A stretch of DNA of 64,000 nucleotides from Acidimicrobiales bacterium (GCA_014239555.1 JAAZYR010000004.1:1-64000); one strand, 5' to 3'; positions 26,840-35,805 are shown, numbered from the stretch's first letter. Translations and numbers: made by a program. Notes: generated by a model from the letters alone, not told the origin.

Positions 26840-28333
26840 TTATGTCCCTAAACGACGTAGAAGTTCTCCTGCGTCGTCACATTCATCCAACAAGCTAGCC
26901 ACGTGAGCCGCTGTCCCTCTCAATGGTTCAAGCATTGGGACTCGACGCAATGGGTCAGTCCCGACATCAAACACCATCGAATCCCAATTTGCGGCGACTA
27001 TCTGGTCAGGGTATTTCTCTAAGCAACGTCCGCGAAAAAATGCGCGAGTAGTCGGAGGAGGCTGACTAATCGCTGCTTCCACTTCGGCATCGTTAGAAAT
27101 TCGAACAAGCCCGATCCTGCGAGCTAATCCCTTATCGGGTCGCAGGTCGTGATACTGAAGGTCTAATGCTGCCATTCTCGGGTCAGACCACTCGACACCA
27201 TGGCGGGAGCGGAATCCTTCGTACAGACGACGTTTTGCTATCCAATCGATGGAATCGGCAAGCGAGTCTGGGTTGTCTTCGAGCGCGACAAGGACCGATG
27301 CCCAACGCTCCATTAAGTCCCTACCAATTTGTTCTCCTCCGACGACATCAAACCCATGTCGATCCGCCCACCGCTCGGCCGCTGCGTGGTAGACCCATTG
27401 GACCTCTAGCGCTGTGGCAGTGGCGCCGTTGGCCAAGCGATAGCGCGCTTCAAGGTCGATGTCGTAACTCACCTCGCGTAAGGCACGCACGGGCGACTCA
27501 AAGGCACAGTCGTTGGGTGCCATGTCGTCATCAATCATTGCCAAAACAATTGCCGTCGTTCCCAGCTTTAGATAGGTCTGCAACTCGCTCATATTTGCGT
27601 CACCGACAATTACGTGGAGGCGTCTGTAGCGTTTGCTGTCGGCGTGAGGCTCATCTCTCGTGTTAATAATCGGACGTTTGATAGTGGTTTCAAGGCCCAC
27701 TTCTTCTTCAAAAAAATCGGCGCGCTGGGTTATTTGAAACGGCACTTCGTCGTGGGTGAGTCCAGGGGCTTCTGAACCCACTTTCCCAGCGCCACAAAAA
27801 ATTTGTCGGGTAATGAAGAAGGGCATGATCTGGAGCACTATTCGCCCGAACGGAACATTTCTATCGACCAAATAGTTTTCGTGGCATCCGTAGCTGTTGC
27901 CCTTGCCGTCGCTGTTGTTTTTGTGGATTACCAACTCCTCGCCTTCTGGCAGGAGTTGGTTTGCTTTATCCATGGAACGAATCAGAATTTCTTCGGCCGC
28001 TCGATCGTAAATGGTGCATTGAAACGCGTCCGTGCACTCTGGGGTCGCTAGTTCTGGATGTGCATGATCCACGTAATAGCGAGCGCCGTTAGTCAGGACA
28101 GCGTTTACTAGGTGGGTTTCAATTTCAGGAGCCAACGCATCAAATTCATTAAAACCTCGTGCATCAACTCCAGGGTGCTCATCTTCAAAGTCCCACCCGA
28201 CGCGCCGTTCTAGGTAACCATTCACATAGGAATTAATGATCATCGACGAAGCCGCAACGGGATTGGAATCACCTTCGTTGCGGTGAAGGATGCCGAATTC
28301 TGTTTCTATCCCCAGGACTTTGTGTACCGCCAC
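26840..28333 (-). CDS. dop: Pup deamidase/depupylase Dop
   Basis: 497 residues and a paralogue of PafA in this locus. The N-terminus VLGIETEFGILHRNEG, then the Dop-specific insertion before the ARYYVDHAHPELATPEC active-site Asp, [12 protein letters not shown], and [21 protein letters not shown] are all present. Dop deamidates the Pup C-terminal Gln and removes Pup from substrates. It starts with GTG 28 bp after the arc stop and is followed by pup. The presence of both paralogues gives a reversible pupylation cycle. Confidence 0.96.
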   Translation of the reverse strand: MAVHKVLGIETEFGILHRNEGDSNPVAASSMIINSYVNGYLERRVGWDFEDEHPGVDARGFNEFDALAPEIETHLVNAVLTNGARYYVDHAHPELATPECTDAFQCTIYDRAAEEILIRSMDKANQLLPEGEELVIHKNNSDGKGNSYGCHENYLVDRNVPFGRIVLQIMPFFITRQIFCGAGKVGSEAPGLTHDEVPFQITQRADFFEEEVGLETTIKRPIINTRDEPHADSKRYRRLHVIVGDANMSELQTYLKLGTTAIVLAMIDDDMAPNDCAFESPVRALREVSYDIDLEARYRLANGATATALEVQWVYHAAAERWADRHGFDVVGGEQIGRDLMERWASVLVALEDNPDSLADSIDWIAKRRLYEGFRSRHGVEWSDPRMAALDLQYHDLRPDKGLARRIGLVRISNDAEVEAAISQPPPTTRAFFRGRCLEKYPDQIVAANWDSMVFDVGTDPLRRVPMLEPLRGTAAHVASLLDECDDAGELLRRLGT

Positions 28334-28361
28334 ACGGCGACCCTATCGCTGGAAGTGGGTT

Positions 28362-30131
28362 TTAGAGGTACTGGCCGGTCTGAACGCGCTCAATCGCCCG
28401 TCCGCCTTCGCTCTCTAAATCGTTTTCCCCGCTGACCAACGTCCGAATGAAAATAATTCGTTCACCTTTTTTCCCCGAGATCTTCGCCCAGTCGTCGGGG
28501 TTTGTCGTGTTCGGCAGATCTTCGTGTTCTCGATATTCTTGTCGAATCGAGCCAAGCAAATCATCGAGCCGAATGCCCTGGCTTCCGGTTGCGATCGCTC
28601 TTTTTATCGCGCTTTTCTTCGACCGCCGAACAATATTTTCGATCATGGCGCCCGAAGCAAAGTCTTTGAAGTACATCACTTCCTTATCACCGTTTTGGTA
28701 GGTGACCTCTAGGAATTGGTTGTGCTCCTCGTCTCGATACATTTCTTCGACCGTTCGCTCAATCATTACTCGAACTGCCTTATCGGGATCGCCACCACCC
28801 AGGTCATCAATCTCAATGGGGTCGATCGGAAGATGCTGCTTTAGGTACGTTGCAAAGATTGCCGCCGCCGCAGTTTCGTCTGGTCTGTGAATTTTAATTT
28901 TTACGTCAAGGCGGCCGGGCCTCAAGATTGCTGGATCGATCAAGTCCTCCCGGTTAGATGCGCCGATGACGATGACGTTCCTTAAGCCCTCTACGCCATC
29001 TATTTCAGCCAGAAGCTGTGGGACAACGGTCGACTCCATATCAGAACTGATGCCGCTCCCGCGCGTACGAAATAGAGACTCCATTTCGTCGAAAAACACG
29101 ATGACCGGCCAACCTTCACTTGCTTTCTCTCTAGCTCGTTGAAAGATCTGCCTTATCTGTCGTTCGGTTTCCCCTACATATTTGTTTAATAATTCCGGGC
29201 CTTTGACATTGATGAAGAAACTCTGCGCCTGCCCGTCGCCTGCGACATCGGCGATCTTTTTCGCTAGCGAATTTGCAACCGCTTTCGCGATCAACGTTTT
29301 GCCGCAGCCTGGCGGACCATAAAGCAAGATGCCCTTTGGGGCAGGAAGCTCATAGTCGCGAAATAAATCTTGATGAAGGTAGGGCAGTTCTACCGCATCG
29401 GTAATTTGTTCAATTTGACCGTCTAAGCCGCCTATGTCGTTGTAGGTGACATCAGGCACTTCCTCCAGTAGCAGATCATCGACTTCGGGTCGCGGTAACC
29501 GTTCAAGCACAAGGTTGGCTCGAATGTCGAGCAGCAAACTGTCCCCGGACCTCATGGTTTGTTCACGCAGGTGCCCAGCCAGTTCAACCACGCGCTCTTC
29601 GTCAGCTCTTCCCACGACAAGAGCGCGTTCACCATCCGCTAAGACTTCTTTGAGAGTGACCACCTCACCCGAAGATTCGGGTCTGCGGGCCATTACGACG
29701 TTCAAAGATTCATTGAGAACAACCTCGGAACCGGTTTCTAAGTCCTGCTCGGCTAAGTCCGGGTGCAGGCTGACCCGCACTTTTCTTCCGTTCGCGTGCA
29801 CATCTACGGTTCCATCTTCATTTGCGGCGATGAGGGTGCCATACGCGGAGGGTGGCTGAGTGAGTTTGTCAACTTCCTCTCGAAGCGTCGCTATGTGTTC
29901 ACGGGCTTCGCGCAGCGTGAAAGTGAGTTTCTCGTTTTGAGAAACTGCCTGGGCAAGCTGTCCTTTGGTCTCAAGTAGACGTTCCTCGAGGGTGGTCACT
30001 CTTTTCGGGGTATCAACTAGCTTTCGTCTCAGTAAGGCAACCTCGGACTCCATGGCCCGTATCTGACTGCGCAGCGCTGCTAATTCACCTGCCGGCATTT
30101 CGTTATCAGTCAGTTCGTCGTCATTCGACAT
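28362..30131 (-). CDS. arc: Proteasome-associated AAA ATPase Arc/Mpa
   Basis: About 589 residues: an N-terminal coiled coil (residues about 15-90) that captures Pup, tandem OB domains, and an AAA module with Walker A GPPGCGKT, Walker [13 protein letters not shown] and the arginine-finger region [11 protein letters not shown]. The C-terminus ends in TGQYL, the tail with penultimate Tyr that opens the proteasome gate. A GTG precedes the ATG by one codon; the ATG with GAGG upstream is preferred. First gene of the pupylation operon, divergent from a ferredoxin gene. Confidence 0.96.
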   Translation of the reverse strand: MSNDDELTDNEMPAGELAALRSQIRAMESEVALLRRKLVDTPKRVTTLEERLLETKGQLAQAVSQNEKLTFTLREAREHIATLREEVDKLTQPPSAYGTLIAANEDGTVDVHANGRKVRVSLHPDLAEQDLETGSEVVLNESLNVVMARRPESSGEVVTLKEVLADGERALVVGRADEERVVELAGHLREQTMRSGDSLLLDIRANLVLERLPRPEVDDLLLEEVPDVTYNDIGGLDGQIEQITDAVELPYLHQDLFRDYELPAPKGILLYGPPGCGKTLIAKAVANSLAKKIADVAGDGQAQSFFINVKGPELLNKYVGETERQIRQIFQRAREKASEGWPVIVFFDEMESLFRTRGSGISSDMESTVVPQLLAEIDGVEGLRNVIVIGASNREDLIDPAILRPGRLDVKIKIHRPDETAAAAIFATYLKQHLPIDPIEIDDLGGGDPDKAVRVMIERTVEEMYRDEEHNQFLEVTYQNGDKEVMYFKDFASGAMIENIVRRSKKSAIKRAIATGSQGIRLDDLLGSIRQEYREHEDLPNTTNPDDWAKISGKKGERIIFIRTLVSGENDLESEGGRAIERVQTGQYL

Positions 30132-30181
30132 CACTAACCTCGATTCGCTGTCGTCAGCACCGGAACCTACACGAATCCGCT

Positions 30182-30205
30182 ACACAAACTGCTACATGTT
30201 TGTGT
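30182..30205. promoter_or_regulatory. Possible operator: perfect 8-bp inverted repeat with 8-bp spacer
   Basis: ACACAAAC and GTTTGTGT flank TGCTACAT in the arc-ferredoxin divergent region, about 51 bp before the arc start. On the arc strand a TTGACG hexamer lies just upstream, so the repeat would overlap the expected -10 region. Repressor binding is an inference. Confidence 0.3.
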
Positions 30206-30273
30206 TGTCCACAGAATCGTCAACTTGGTGCAGGTTCTGTGTTTACATCCCTCGGACAAGGTAAATTGAGACA

Positions 30274-30300
30274 TACCCCGGTAGGGAGACCTTCCGGGTA
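30274..30300 (+). promoter_or_regulatory. Candidate leader hairpin with GAGA tetraloop
   Basis: The 27-nt segment can fold as TACCC-(c bulge)-GG-t-AGG / GAGA loop / CC-t-... GGGTA. The outer 5-bp stem TACCC/GGGTA is perfect, and the inner stem closes on a GNRA-type tetraloop. It lies 51 bp before the ferredoxin start. It could also be a protein-binding palindrome on DNA. Confidence 0.35.
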
Positions 30301-30351
30301 ATATCCCCCGCACCCGCTGCGCTTCATTCTGCGAAGAACAAAGGCACCACC

Positions 30352-30585
30352 ATGAAGGTCTGGATCGATCAAGATTTATGCACAGGAGATGGTCTCTGCG
30401 AGGAGATCGCGCCTGATGTGTTCACGTTGCTCGATGATGGACTTGCTTATGTAGTTGAAGCTGGAAATGTGATGTCTGATCCAGGTGGGGCGGAAGCTTT
30501 AGCTAGCTTCCCCGATTCGCAACTAGACGCGGTGATTGAGTCTGCTGAGGAATGCCCCGGCGAGTGCATTTACATTGAGGCCTAA
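30352..30585 (+). CDS. Small ferredoxin, probably 3Fe-4S
   Basis: 77 residues, single-cluster type. The N-terminal motif is CTGDGLC (CxxDxxC, Asp at the usual second-cysteine position), and the C-terminal part has ECPGECIYIE. Asp in place of the second Cys favours a [3Fe-4S] cluster, as in ferredoxins that serve cytochromes P450 or other oxygenases. No such partner lies nearby. It is divergent from arc, and ATG is preceded by AAAGGCACC. Confidence 0.9.
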   Translation: MKVWIDQDLCTGDGLCEEIAPDVFTLLDDGLAYVVEAGNVMSDPGGAEALASFPDSQLDAVIESAEECPGECIYIEA

Positions 30586-30656
30586 CAAGCCTTCAGCAGA
30601 CAACTAGACCGTGCAGGGGATCCTGAAAGAGATCACCTCCGCATTGTCGCGTTAAT

Positions 30657-31835
30657 TCAATTCAAACATTTTCCTGTGTTCACGACGGTGCGGTCTCCAA
30701 AGGCTGCGACTTCGGCCATAAATGCTGCCACTTCCGATCTGTCCAAGGCATATGCAGTGCCCCCGTATTCTGACGATCCGGGAGGCGCGACTGCGAAGAT
30801 GACGGCTACGACTGAACCGTTGTTGTCGATAACCGGTGCCCCGCTATCTCCCGTTTGTAGTTTTGCGGCAGCAAACCAAACCTTGCGAGTCGTGTCCACC
30901 GAGTCGTGAAGATCGCGTCCGTGGGCTGCAACGCGCTCCACCAGACGTATCGGCGCGGTTCGTAATGGCCCACCTCCAGGGTGGCCGATAACTCCCGCTA
31001 ACTGTCCAGCTAACGGTGATTCCAGATGTAGCGGTTCGATGGTCGGGTCCACCCTTAAGAGGGCAAGGTCGCGCTCCGGGTCAAACGCCAATACCGCAGT
31101 TTGCTCGAGTGTTGTTCCGGGTAGAGCAACCTCGACCTTTTGTGACCCTGCAACCACATGGGCGTTCGTTAACGCCACCCCGGGTGCAATAACAAAACCA
31201 GTTCCGTCCTGCCTTTGGCTACAAGCAATTGCGGTGACACGAACTATTGACGCTGCGGCGACTTCTAATACCTCGGCACTCACCACCAATTTTGTTGGTA
31301 AGTCCCCGACATCCACCGCAGGGGTATCAGCATCAAAAGCAGCAAGAACGCCCCAGTCTTGGGTGAGGCTACCCAGAAGACTTCCAGCAGTAGGAGTCAC
31401 TGGGACCCAGCGTTCAACGGCTGCTACTGCCCTTGAAGTTTTGGCCTGATCCCGAGGCCAACCTCGCACGGAAAGAAGCGCTGGGGCGAAGAGCCAAACC
31501 AGAAGCACCACTAAGCCGGCCCCCATTACGACACCAGCAAGCGAATCAACCCAACGCAATGGGCGCGGAACGAAGTTTCGCAATCCGCGCGCCACTCTCC
31601 ACCCAACAGCATGCCCAAGTACACCGGCGAGTAACACGGCCGCTGTCGCGGCACCGAGTCGCTGGTGTTTGCCTGTGATATTTAATGAATCGAGGGCAAC
31701 CGTCGCCCAGCGAGCAGCCGCTAGCGCAGCCACTGTGAATCCAACCCAACTGGCGAGGCGTCCTACAAGCCCGCCTCTCCAGCCAGTCCAGACTGCTATT
31801 GCCAGCAATAGTCCAAAGAAGAGATCAACAACCAC
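30657..31835 (-). CDS. MarP-like membrane serine protease (CvpA + trypsin-like)
   Basis: 392 residues: an N-terminal CvpA-type region with about four membrane spans (1-120), then an extracytoplasmic chymotrypsin-fold protease. The triad is His226 (TNAHVV), Asp256 (ERDLALL) and Ser331 (TGDSGAPV). Cys205 just before the protease core and Cys390 near the C-terminus are positioned like the disulfide that activates mycobacterial MarP. MarP cleaves a peptidoglycan hydrolase in acid and oxidative stress. It is last in the trmI operon, 10 bp after trmI. Confidence 0.88.
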   Translation of the reverse strand: MVVDLFFGLLLAIAVWTGWRGGLVGRLASWVGFTVAALAAARWATVALDSLNITGKHQRLGAATAAVLLAGVLGHAVGWRVARGLRNFVPRPLRWVDSLAGVVMGAGLVVLLVWLFAPALLSVRGWPRDQAKTSRAVAAVERWVPVTPTAGSLLGSLTQDWGVLAAFDADTPAVDVGDLPTKLVVSAEVLEVAAASIVRVTAIACSQRQDGTGFVIAPGVALTNAHVVAGSQKVEVALPGTTLEQTAVLAFDPERDLALLRVDPTIEPLHLESPLAGQLAGVIGHPGGGPLRTAPIRLVERVAAHGRDLHDSVDTTRKVWFAAAKLQTGDSGAPVIDNNGSVVAVIFAVAPPGSSEYGGTAYALDRSEVAAFMAEVAAFGDRTVVNTGKCLN

Positions 31836-31845
31836 TGTCGCTCAA

Positions 31846-32646
31846 TCAGAGTGCAACTAGTCGGGCATGAGTAAGAAATCCGGTGTGGGCGACCATTCTG
31901 TGGTCCGGCCGCACTGCGTGGCCTTCAACGTGCCACGTGCGATGCAGGACCTCAATCGTCTCGATCATCGACCAGGGACCTTTATCGAGTCTCTGGCGAA
32001 GGTTCTGGACCTGGATGATAGATGGGTTGTACACAACAAGAATCCCACCGCGTCGCAGCGACTTCTCCAGATGAGGCACCACTTGCCATGGTTCTGGTAA
32101 GTCGAGGACAGCACGGTCAAAGTTGCCGTCTTCGTGTGGCTCGTAGGCATCACGAATCTTTATTTCGTATCGGTCAAGGACGTCTTGTCCAAGAAACCTC
32201 TCGACGTTGGACCGGGCGTTTTCAGCAAAATCTTCGCGGATTTCGTACCCGGTTACTTCTGCACCGGCACGCAAAAGCGCGGTAGACAGCGCTCCCGATC
32301 CGAGACCGGATTCGAACACCCGTGATCCTGCGGAAATGTCGGCCAGAATAAGAATCGGTCCTAAGTCTTTTGGATAAATGACCTGAGCTCCACGCGGCAT
32401 CTTTAGGACATGGTCGCTAAGCGTTGGGCGTAACGCTACGAACCGAGCGTTCGACGCAGTGCGAAATTCGCTTCCTTCTACGCTTCCGATGATCTCGTTA
32501 TGTGGAACCATCCCCGCATGGGAGTGAAACTCACCATCCTCCTCAAGTTCCACTAGATAGCGGCGCTGCCGATTATCGATGAGGACTATGCGTTCGCTTA
32601 TCTGAAGAACCGCTCCGTCAGTGACCGAAGAATCGGATTCCGCCAT
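31846..32646 (-). CDS. trmI: tRNA (adenine-N1)-methyltransferase TrmI
   Basis: 266 residues: a small N-terminal beta domain, then a class I SAM-methyltransferase core with VFESGLGSGALSTALLRAG (motif I), the acidic EIREDF (motif II) and VLDLPEPWQV (motif IV, catalytic Asp region). It makes m1A58 in the T-loop of tRNA, stabilising it. In mycobacteria the orthologue is also near the proteasome genes. It sits 2 bp downstream of a small membrane gene and 10 bp upstream of the MarP-like gene. Confidence 0.93.
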   Translation of the reverse strand: MAESDSSVTDGAVLQISERIVLIDNRQRRYLVELEEDGEFHSHAGMVPHNEIIGSVEGSEFRTASNARFVALRPTLSDHVLKMPRGAQVIYPKDLGPILILADISAGSRVFESGLGSGALSTALLRAGAEVTGYEIREDFAENARSNVERFLGQDVLDRYEIKIRDAYEPHEDGNFDRAVLDLPEPWQVVPHLEKSLRRGGILVVYNPSIIQVQNLRQRLDKGPWSMIETIEVLHRTWHVEGHAVRPDHRMVAHTGFLTHARLVAL

Positions 32647-32648
32647 AG

Positions 32649-32888
32649 CTAAACCTGCCGACCGCGCTGGTCTTCGGGAAGGTGTCTAATTCTCAAGGAT
32701 TCCCCTGGTTTCAACTCGGCTGTGTGCGCGACTTCCGCCCTCCGCCGACTCAGAACCTTAAGGAGCCGGAACCCGGTGCCCATGATCGCCAACGCCATCC
32801 AGCCGCCACTACCAAGTCGCCCTCTTCTCCACGCGGACCTAATTAACCGACCAGGAGGGCGTTGCCTCATACCGTCGAGCAGACTCAT
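32649..32888 (-). CDS. Small hypothetical protein with one hydrophobic segment
   Basis: 79 residues: a basic N-terminus (RQRPPGRLIRSAWRRGRLG), a short hydrophobic segment (GWMALAIMGTGFRLLKVL) that may be a single membrane span, and a charged tail ending in a segment around LKPGESLRIRHL. Its ATG overlaps the stop of the preceding gene (TGATG) and its stop is 2 bp before trmI. Tight coupling supports reality; no family recognised. Confidence 0.65.
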   Translation of the reverse strand: MSLLDGMRQRPPGRLIRSAWRRGRLGSGGWMALAIMGTGFRLLKVLSRRRAEVAHTAELKPGESLRIRHLPEDQRGRQV

Positions 32889-33121
32889 CAGATTCGGACG
32901 ATTTCGACGACTGTTGAGCGCTTTCGTCCGACTCGGCGCCCCAAAGCGAATGCAACAAGGACGATCCCTGTGACCACGGCACTGGCAATGACGATTCCAG
33001 GTTTTGGAAATGTCGTCGTACTTTCTTCGGCTTCGCCTGTCACCCGCTCGAAGCTATGACGCAAGTCGTCGGCCGTAATGGGCGGGACACTGCTGTGTTC
33101 GTTGTTTTCGTTATCCACCAT
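32888..33121 (-). CDS. Small single-span membrane protein
   Basis: About 77 residues from an ATG with GGAAGG upstream (the frame opens six codons earlier). An acidic, polar N-terminal half (DNENNEHSSVPPITADDLR) precedes one membrane span (GIVIASAVVTGIVLVAFAL) and a short basic tail (GRRVGRKRS), predicting N-out topology. It is one base after the stop of the preceding membrane gene and overlaps the next. Not recognised. Confidence 0.7.
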   Translation of the reverse strand: MVDNENNEHSSVPPITADDLRHSFERVTGEAEESTTTFPKPGIVIASAVVTGIVLVAFALGRRVGRKRSTVVEIVRI

Positions 33122-33122
33122 G

Positions 33123-33437
33123 TCAACGACGCCTTCCATCGCGCTTTATCGCCAGCAGAACGAGTGAAAAGATACATAACGCTGCCGCGATTCCGGCCAG
33201 ATAGGGCACGAACGACCAAGTGCCTTCAAAAACGGTTGTTAGCTCCTGCAAGCTACGAACAGCTGCGAGTGTCAAGAACACCGCTGCTACAGAAAAACAG
33301 ATAGATCCGAGTACGCCAAAGATGATGTAGCGGCCCAACCCCTGCAGTGGTCGGACGGTTTCCTGCATCAGATAGGCGCGTAAGGTCGTCAATAACTCCT
33401 GAACATCAGTTCTTATTCCTCGATGCTGATCCGACAC
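33123..33437 (-). CDS. Phage-holin-like / small two-span membrane protein
   Basis: 104 residues: an amphipathic N-terminal helix (TDVQELLTTLRAYLMQETV), two membrane spans (YIIFGVLGSICFSVAAVFL and VPYLAGIAAALCIFSLVLL) and a basic end RDGRRR. This layout resembles the actinobacterial putative phage holin superfamily / phage-shock-like membrane proteins often found as single chromosomal genes. GTG start with AGGAG upstream. It lies in the run of small membrane genes leading to trmI. Confidence 0.7.
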   Translation of the reverse strand: MSDQHRGIRTDVQELLTTLRAYLMQETVRPLQGLGRYIIFGVLGSICFSVAAVFLTLAAVRSLQELTTVFEGTWSFVPYLAGIAAALCIFSLVLLAIKRDGRRR

Positions 33438-33505
33438 TGCGCCCCACTCCTAAAGGTTGGACGATTCCCAAGCATGCCAGACAAGAAGGGCTGCGCCACC
33501 AGCGG

Positions 33506-34153
33506 TCATTCCTTGTCTCTCATCGCTTCAAGAACTTCTTCAAGTCCCACAACGAGCTCTTCGATGCAGTCAAGCCTCTCCGCGGAATTGCTTCGCGTTA
33601 AAATTTTTTGTCGATCAAACGAACCTGCGGGCGTCAAATGAGCGATCCGGTATCCCAACTCTTCCGCGTCGACCCCGACCGCCAAGGCTTCAGCGTCAAT
33701 TATCGGCATTTCGTAGCCTGCACTTTTTGCAGCGACGGTCAGGGCGGTAAGCCTTTTCAATACCTCCATGCAGCGGTCCATAGACAATGGGCAGTCATCA
33801 TCAGGCAAATCAGTGATCACTGCGTTGGGGTAAGGGTCGTCGTCGAGCCATTCCTCAACCAAGATTCTTGACTCCCCGCGAATCAACAACGCCCACCTTC
33901 CATCGGGGAATTCGCGGTGTTCGATGATTCTGGCGAGGCATCCGACTGAGGAGCGGACATCTCCTCCCCCCACCTCGTGTCCTTTCTCAATCAGAACGAC
34001 CCCAAACGGTTCTTCATTGTTGACACAGCGCTTAGCTAGGGATCGGTAACGTTCCTCAAAAATGTTGAGAGGAAGAGTAACTCCAGGAAACAAGACGCTG
34101 CCGAGCGGAAACATCGGTGTTTCTTTGCGAAATAGTTTGCTCTGCTCCGTCAT
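33506..34153 (-). CDS. LON substrate-binding (PUA-like) domain protein
   Basis: About 215 residues from an ATG following GGTCAAGTTGAG. It contains MFPLGSVLFPGVTLPLNIFE and the downstream strands (GCLARIIEHREFPDGRWALL), the N-terminal recognition domain of Lon, with no ATPase or protease domain. Such stand-alone LON proteins are widespread in bacteria and their role is unclear. It leads the operon with the small membrane genes, trmI and the MarP-like gene. Confidence 0.88.
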   Translation of the reverse strand: MTEQSKLFRKETPMFPLGSVLFPGVTLPLNIFEERYRSLAKRCVNNEEPFGVVLIEKGHEVGGGDVRSSVGCLARIIEHREFPDGRWALLIRGESRILVEEWLDDDPYPNAVITDLPDDDCPLSMDRCMEVLKRLTALTVAAKSAGYEMPIIDAEALAVGVDAEELGYRIAHLTPAGSFDRQKILTRSNSAERLDCIEELVVGLEEVLEAMRDKE

Positions 34154-34273
34154 CTCAACTTGACCAATCCCTTCTTCAAATTTTCTCGAGTACCTGTGAA
34201 AGACAGTAGGTCTAAACGAAAAGCTCGGGGATAAAGAGGAGTCTCCAACCGTCAATTCGCATAGTCTCAGAAT

Positions 34274-34666
34274 GTGGAAATCATCGCAGCACTATTCCTA
34301 GAACACCTCGAAATGCGTCAAACTGATGGCGGCTCGGCACGTCTTGATCTCTCAGGGGTGCACTTTTCGCTCGATGCGCCAAGTCCGTTTCCGGTGACCA
34401 TCCAACCGCATTTAATGGTGCTGCTGAAGTGCCCCGCTGAGCACCAGGGCCTAGCGGCGCTCGAAGTTACCTTTCATTCGGAGGGCGAACCCATGGACAT
34501 TCGTAACGTTCAACCAGTTAGCGTCGATCCGGGGAAGTTCGGTTACAACCTCGTACAAGCAACGGTGGAAATTGTCGGACCCATGACCATTGAAGCCCAT
34601 TGTCGGATAGACAACGGACCGGTATTAACTGTTCCCCTAACAGTTACTGAGCCGTCCCCCCACTAG
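34274..34666 (+). CDS. DUF6941-like protein
   Basis: 130 residues, beta-rich and without a signal peptide. The opening AALFLEHLEMRQTDGG and the following strands (HLMVLLKCPAEHQGLAALEV) resemble DUF6941 proteins, which begin with a similar ADxxEV(x)DG phrase. No function is known. GTG start. It ends 2 bp before the FIST-domain gene, forming a two-gene unit; the upstream neighbour is divergent. Confidence 0.65.
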   Translation: MEIIAALFLEHLEMRQTDGGSARLDLSGVHFSLDAPSPFPVTIQPHLMVLLKCPAEHQGLAALEVTFHSEGEPMDIRNVQPVSVDPGKFGYNLVQATVEIVGPMTIEAHCRIDNGPVLTVPLTVTEPSPH

Positions 34667-34668
34667 CA

Positions 34669-35805
34669 ATGCCCTACGCTTCGAGTCTCTCGACACACCA
34701 TGATCCCGGAGTCGCGATAGGTGAAACTATCGGCGAGGTTTTGGAGGTCGTCGGACCTAACCCTGATGCTGTCGCCCTGTTCATCTCCGGAGACCTAATG
34801 GCTCATGCCGCAGATCTTTTGGCGGCAACACATCAGTTACTTCAGCCAAAAACACTTATCGGAACCACCGCAGTCTCTGTCGTAGCGGGAGCCCGGGAGG
34901 TTGAAGAACAGCGCGCGGTCGCAATGTGGGCTGGCAAATTCGATGGAACAGTCTCAGCCGTGCGACTCGAAGCTCGACAAACGATCCATGGCGGCATCGA
35001 AATCGATGAGCTGCCCGAAGTAAGCGCACACACATTAATTCTTCTTGCTGATCCTTTCAGCTTCCCTACTGAGTTAGCTGTCGACTCGTGGTCCGCTTCC
35101 CACCCTGAGCTTCAGATAATCGGGGGCCTGGCTTCTGGGGCTAATGCTCCGAATGGAAACCGATTTCTGCTCAATGATCAGATTCACGATACCGGTGCTG
35201 TTGGGCTCTTAATCGGGGGACGTACCCGTGTGGAGCCTTTGGTATCTCAGGGTTGTCGCCCGGTGGGGTCACCGTTGATTGTGACTTCGGCAGAGGGCAA
35301 TTTAGTTCGAGAGTTAGGTGGAAAGCCGGCGTTAAGGCGATTAGAGGAGATGTTTAATGGCCTCAGCGAAAGCGAGCAGTTACTCGTCAACCAGGGCTTA
35401 CACATTGGACGAGTGATCGACGAGCATCAGGTCGATTTCGGTACCGGTGACTTCCTCATTCGAGCCGTTATGGGGGCCGACCAACGAACCGGGAGTCTCG
35501 CTATCGGTGACCACCCACCCGTTGGAAGCACTGTCCAATTTCAAGTACGCGACGCAGCATCGGCCGATCAAGATTTACGTCTCATGGCCGAGCCAATTAG
35601 TGCTGCCGAGGGCGCACTGCTCTTCACGTGTAACGGGCGAGGGTCGCACCTATTCGAAGACCCAGATCATGATGCTGCAATCATCGCCGACCTAGTTCGG
35701 CATGAGGCTGTAGCGGGGATGTTTTGCGCGGGTGAAATTGGGCCTGTTGGCACACGGTCCTTCCTCCATGGATTCACCGCTTCCGCGGCTCTTTTTCGCG
35801 ACTGA
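34669..35805 (+). CDS. FIST domain protein (sensory FIST_N / FIST_C)
   Basis: 378 residues covering the full FIST module. FIST_N ends around GGLASGANAPNGNRFLLND and AVGLLIGG; the FIST_C part has QGCRPVGSPLIVTSAEGN, then the late GALLFTCNGRGSHLF and AVAGMFCAGEIGPVG. FIST domains are proposed small-ligand (perhaps amino acid) sensors, often in front of kinases, cyclases or methyl-accepting domains. No output domain is attached here. It is followed 53 bp later by transketolase. Confidence 0.88.
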   Translation: MPYASSLSTHHDPGVAIGETIGEVLEVVGPNPDAVALFISGDLMAHAADLLAATHQLLQPKTLIGTTAVSVVAGAREVEEQRAVAMWAGKFDGTVSAVRLEARQTIHGGIEIDELPEVSAHTLILLADPFSFPTELAVDSWSASHPELQIIGGLASGANAPNGNRFLLNDQIHDTGAVGLLIGGRTRVEPLVSQGCRPVGSPLIVTSAEGNLVRELGGKPALRRLEEMFNGLSESEQLLVNQGLHIGRVIDEHQVDFGTGDFLIRAVMGADQRTGSLAIGDHPPVGSTVQFQVRDAASADQDLRLMAEPISAAEGALLFTCNGRGSHLFEDPDHDAAIIADLVRHEAVAGMFCAGEIGPVGTRSFLHGFTASAALFRD

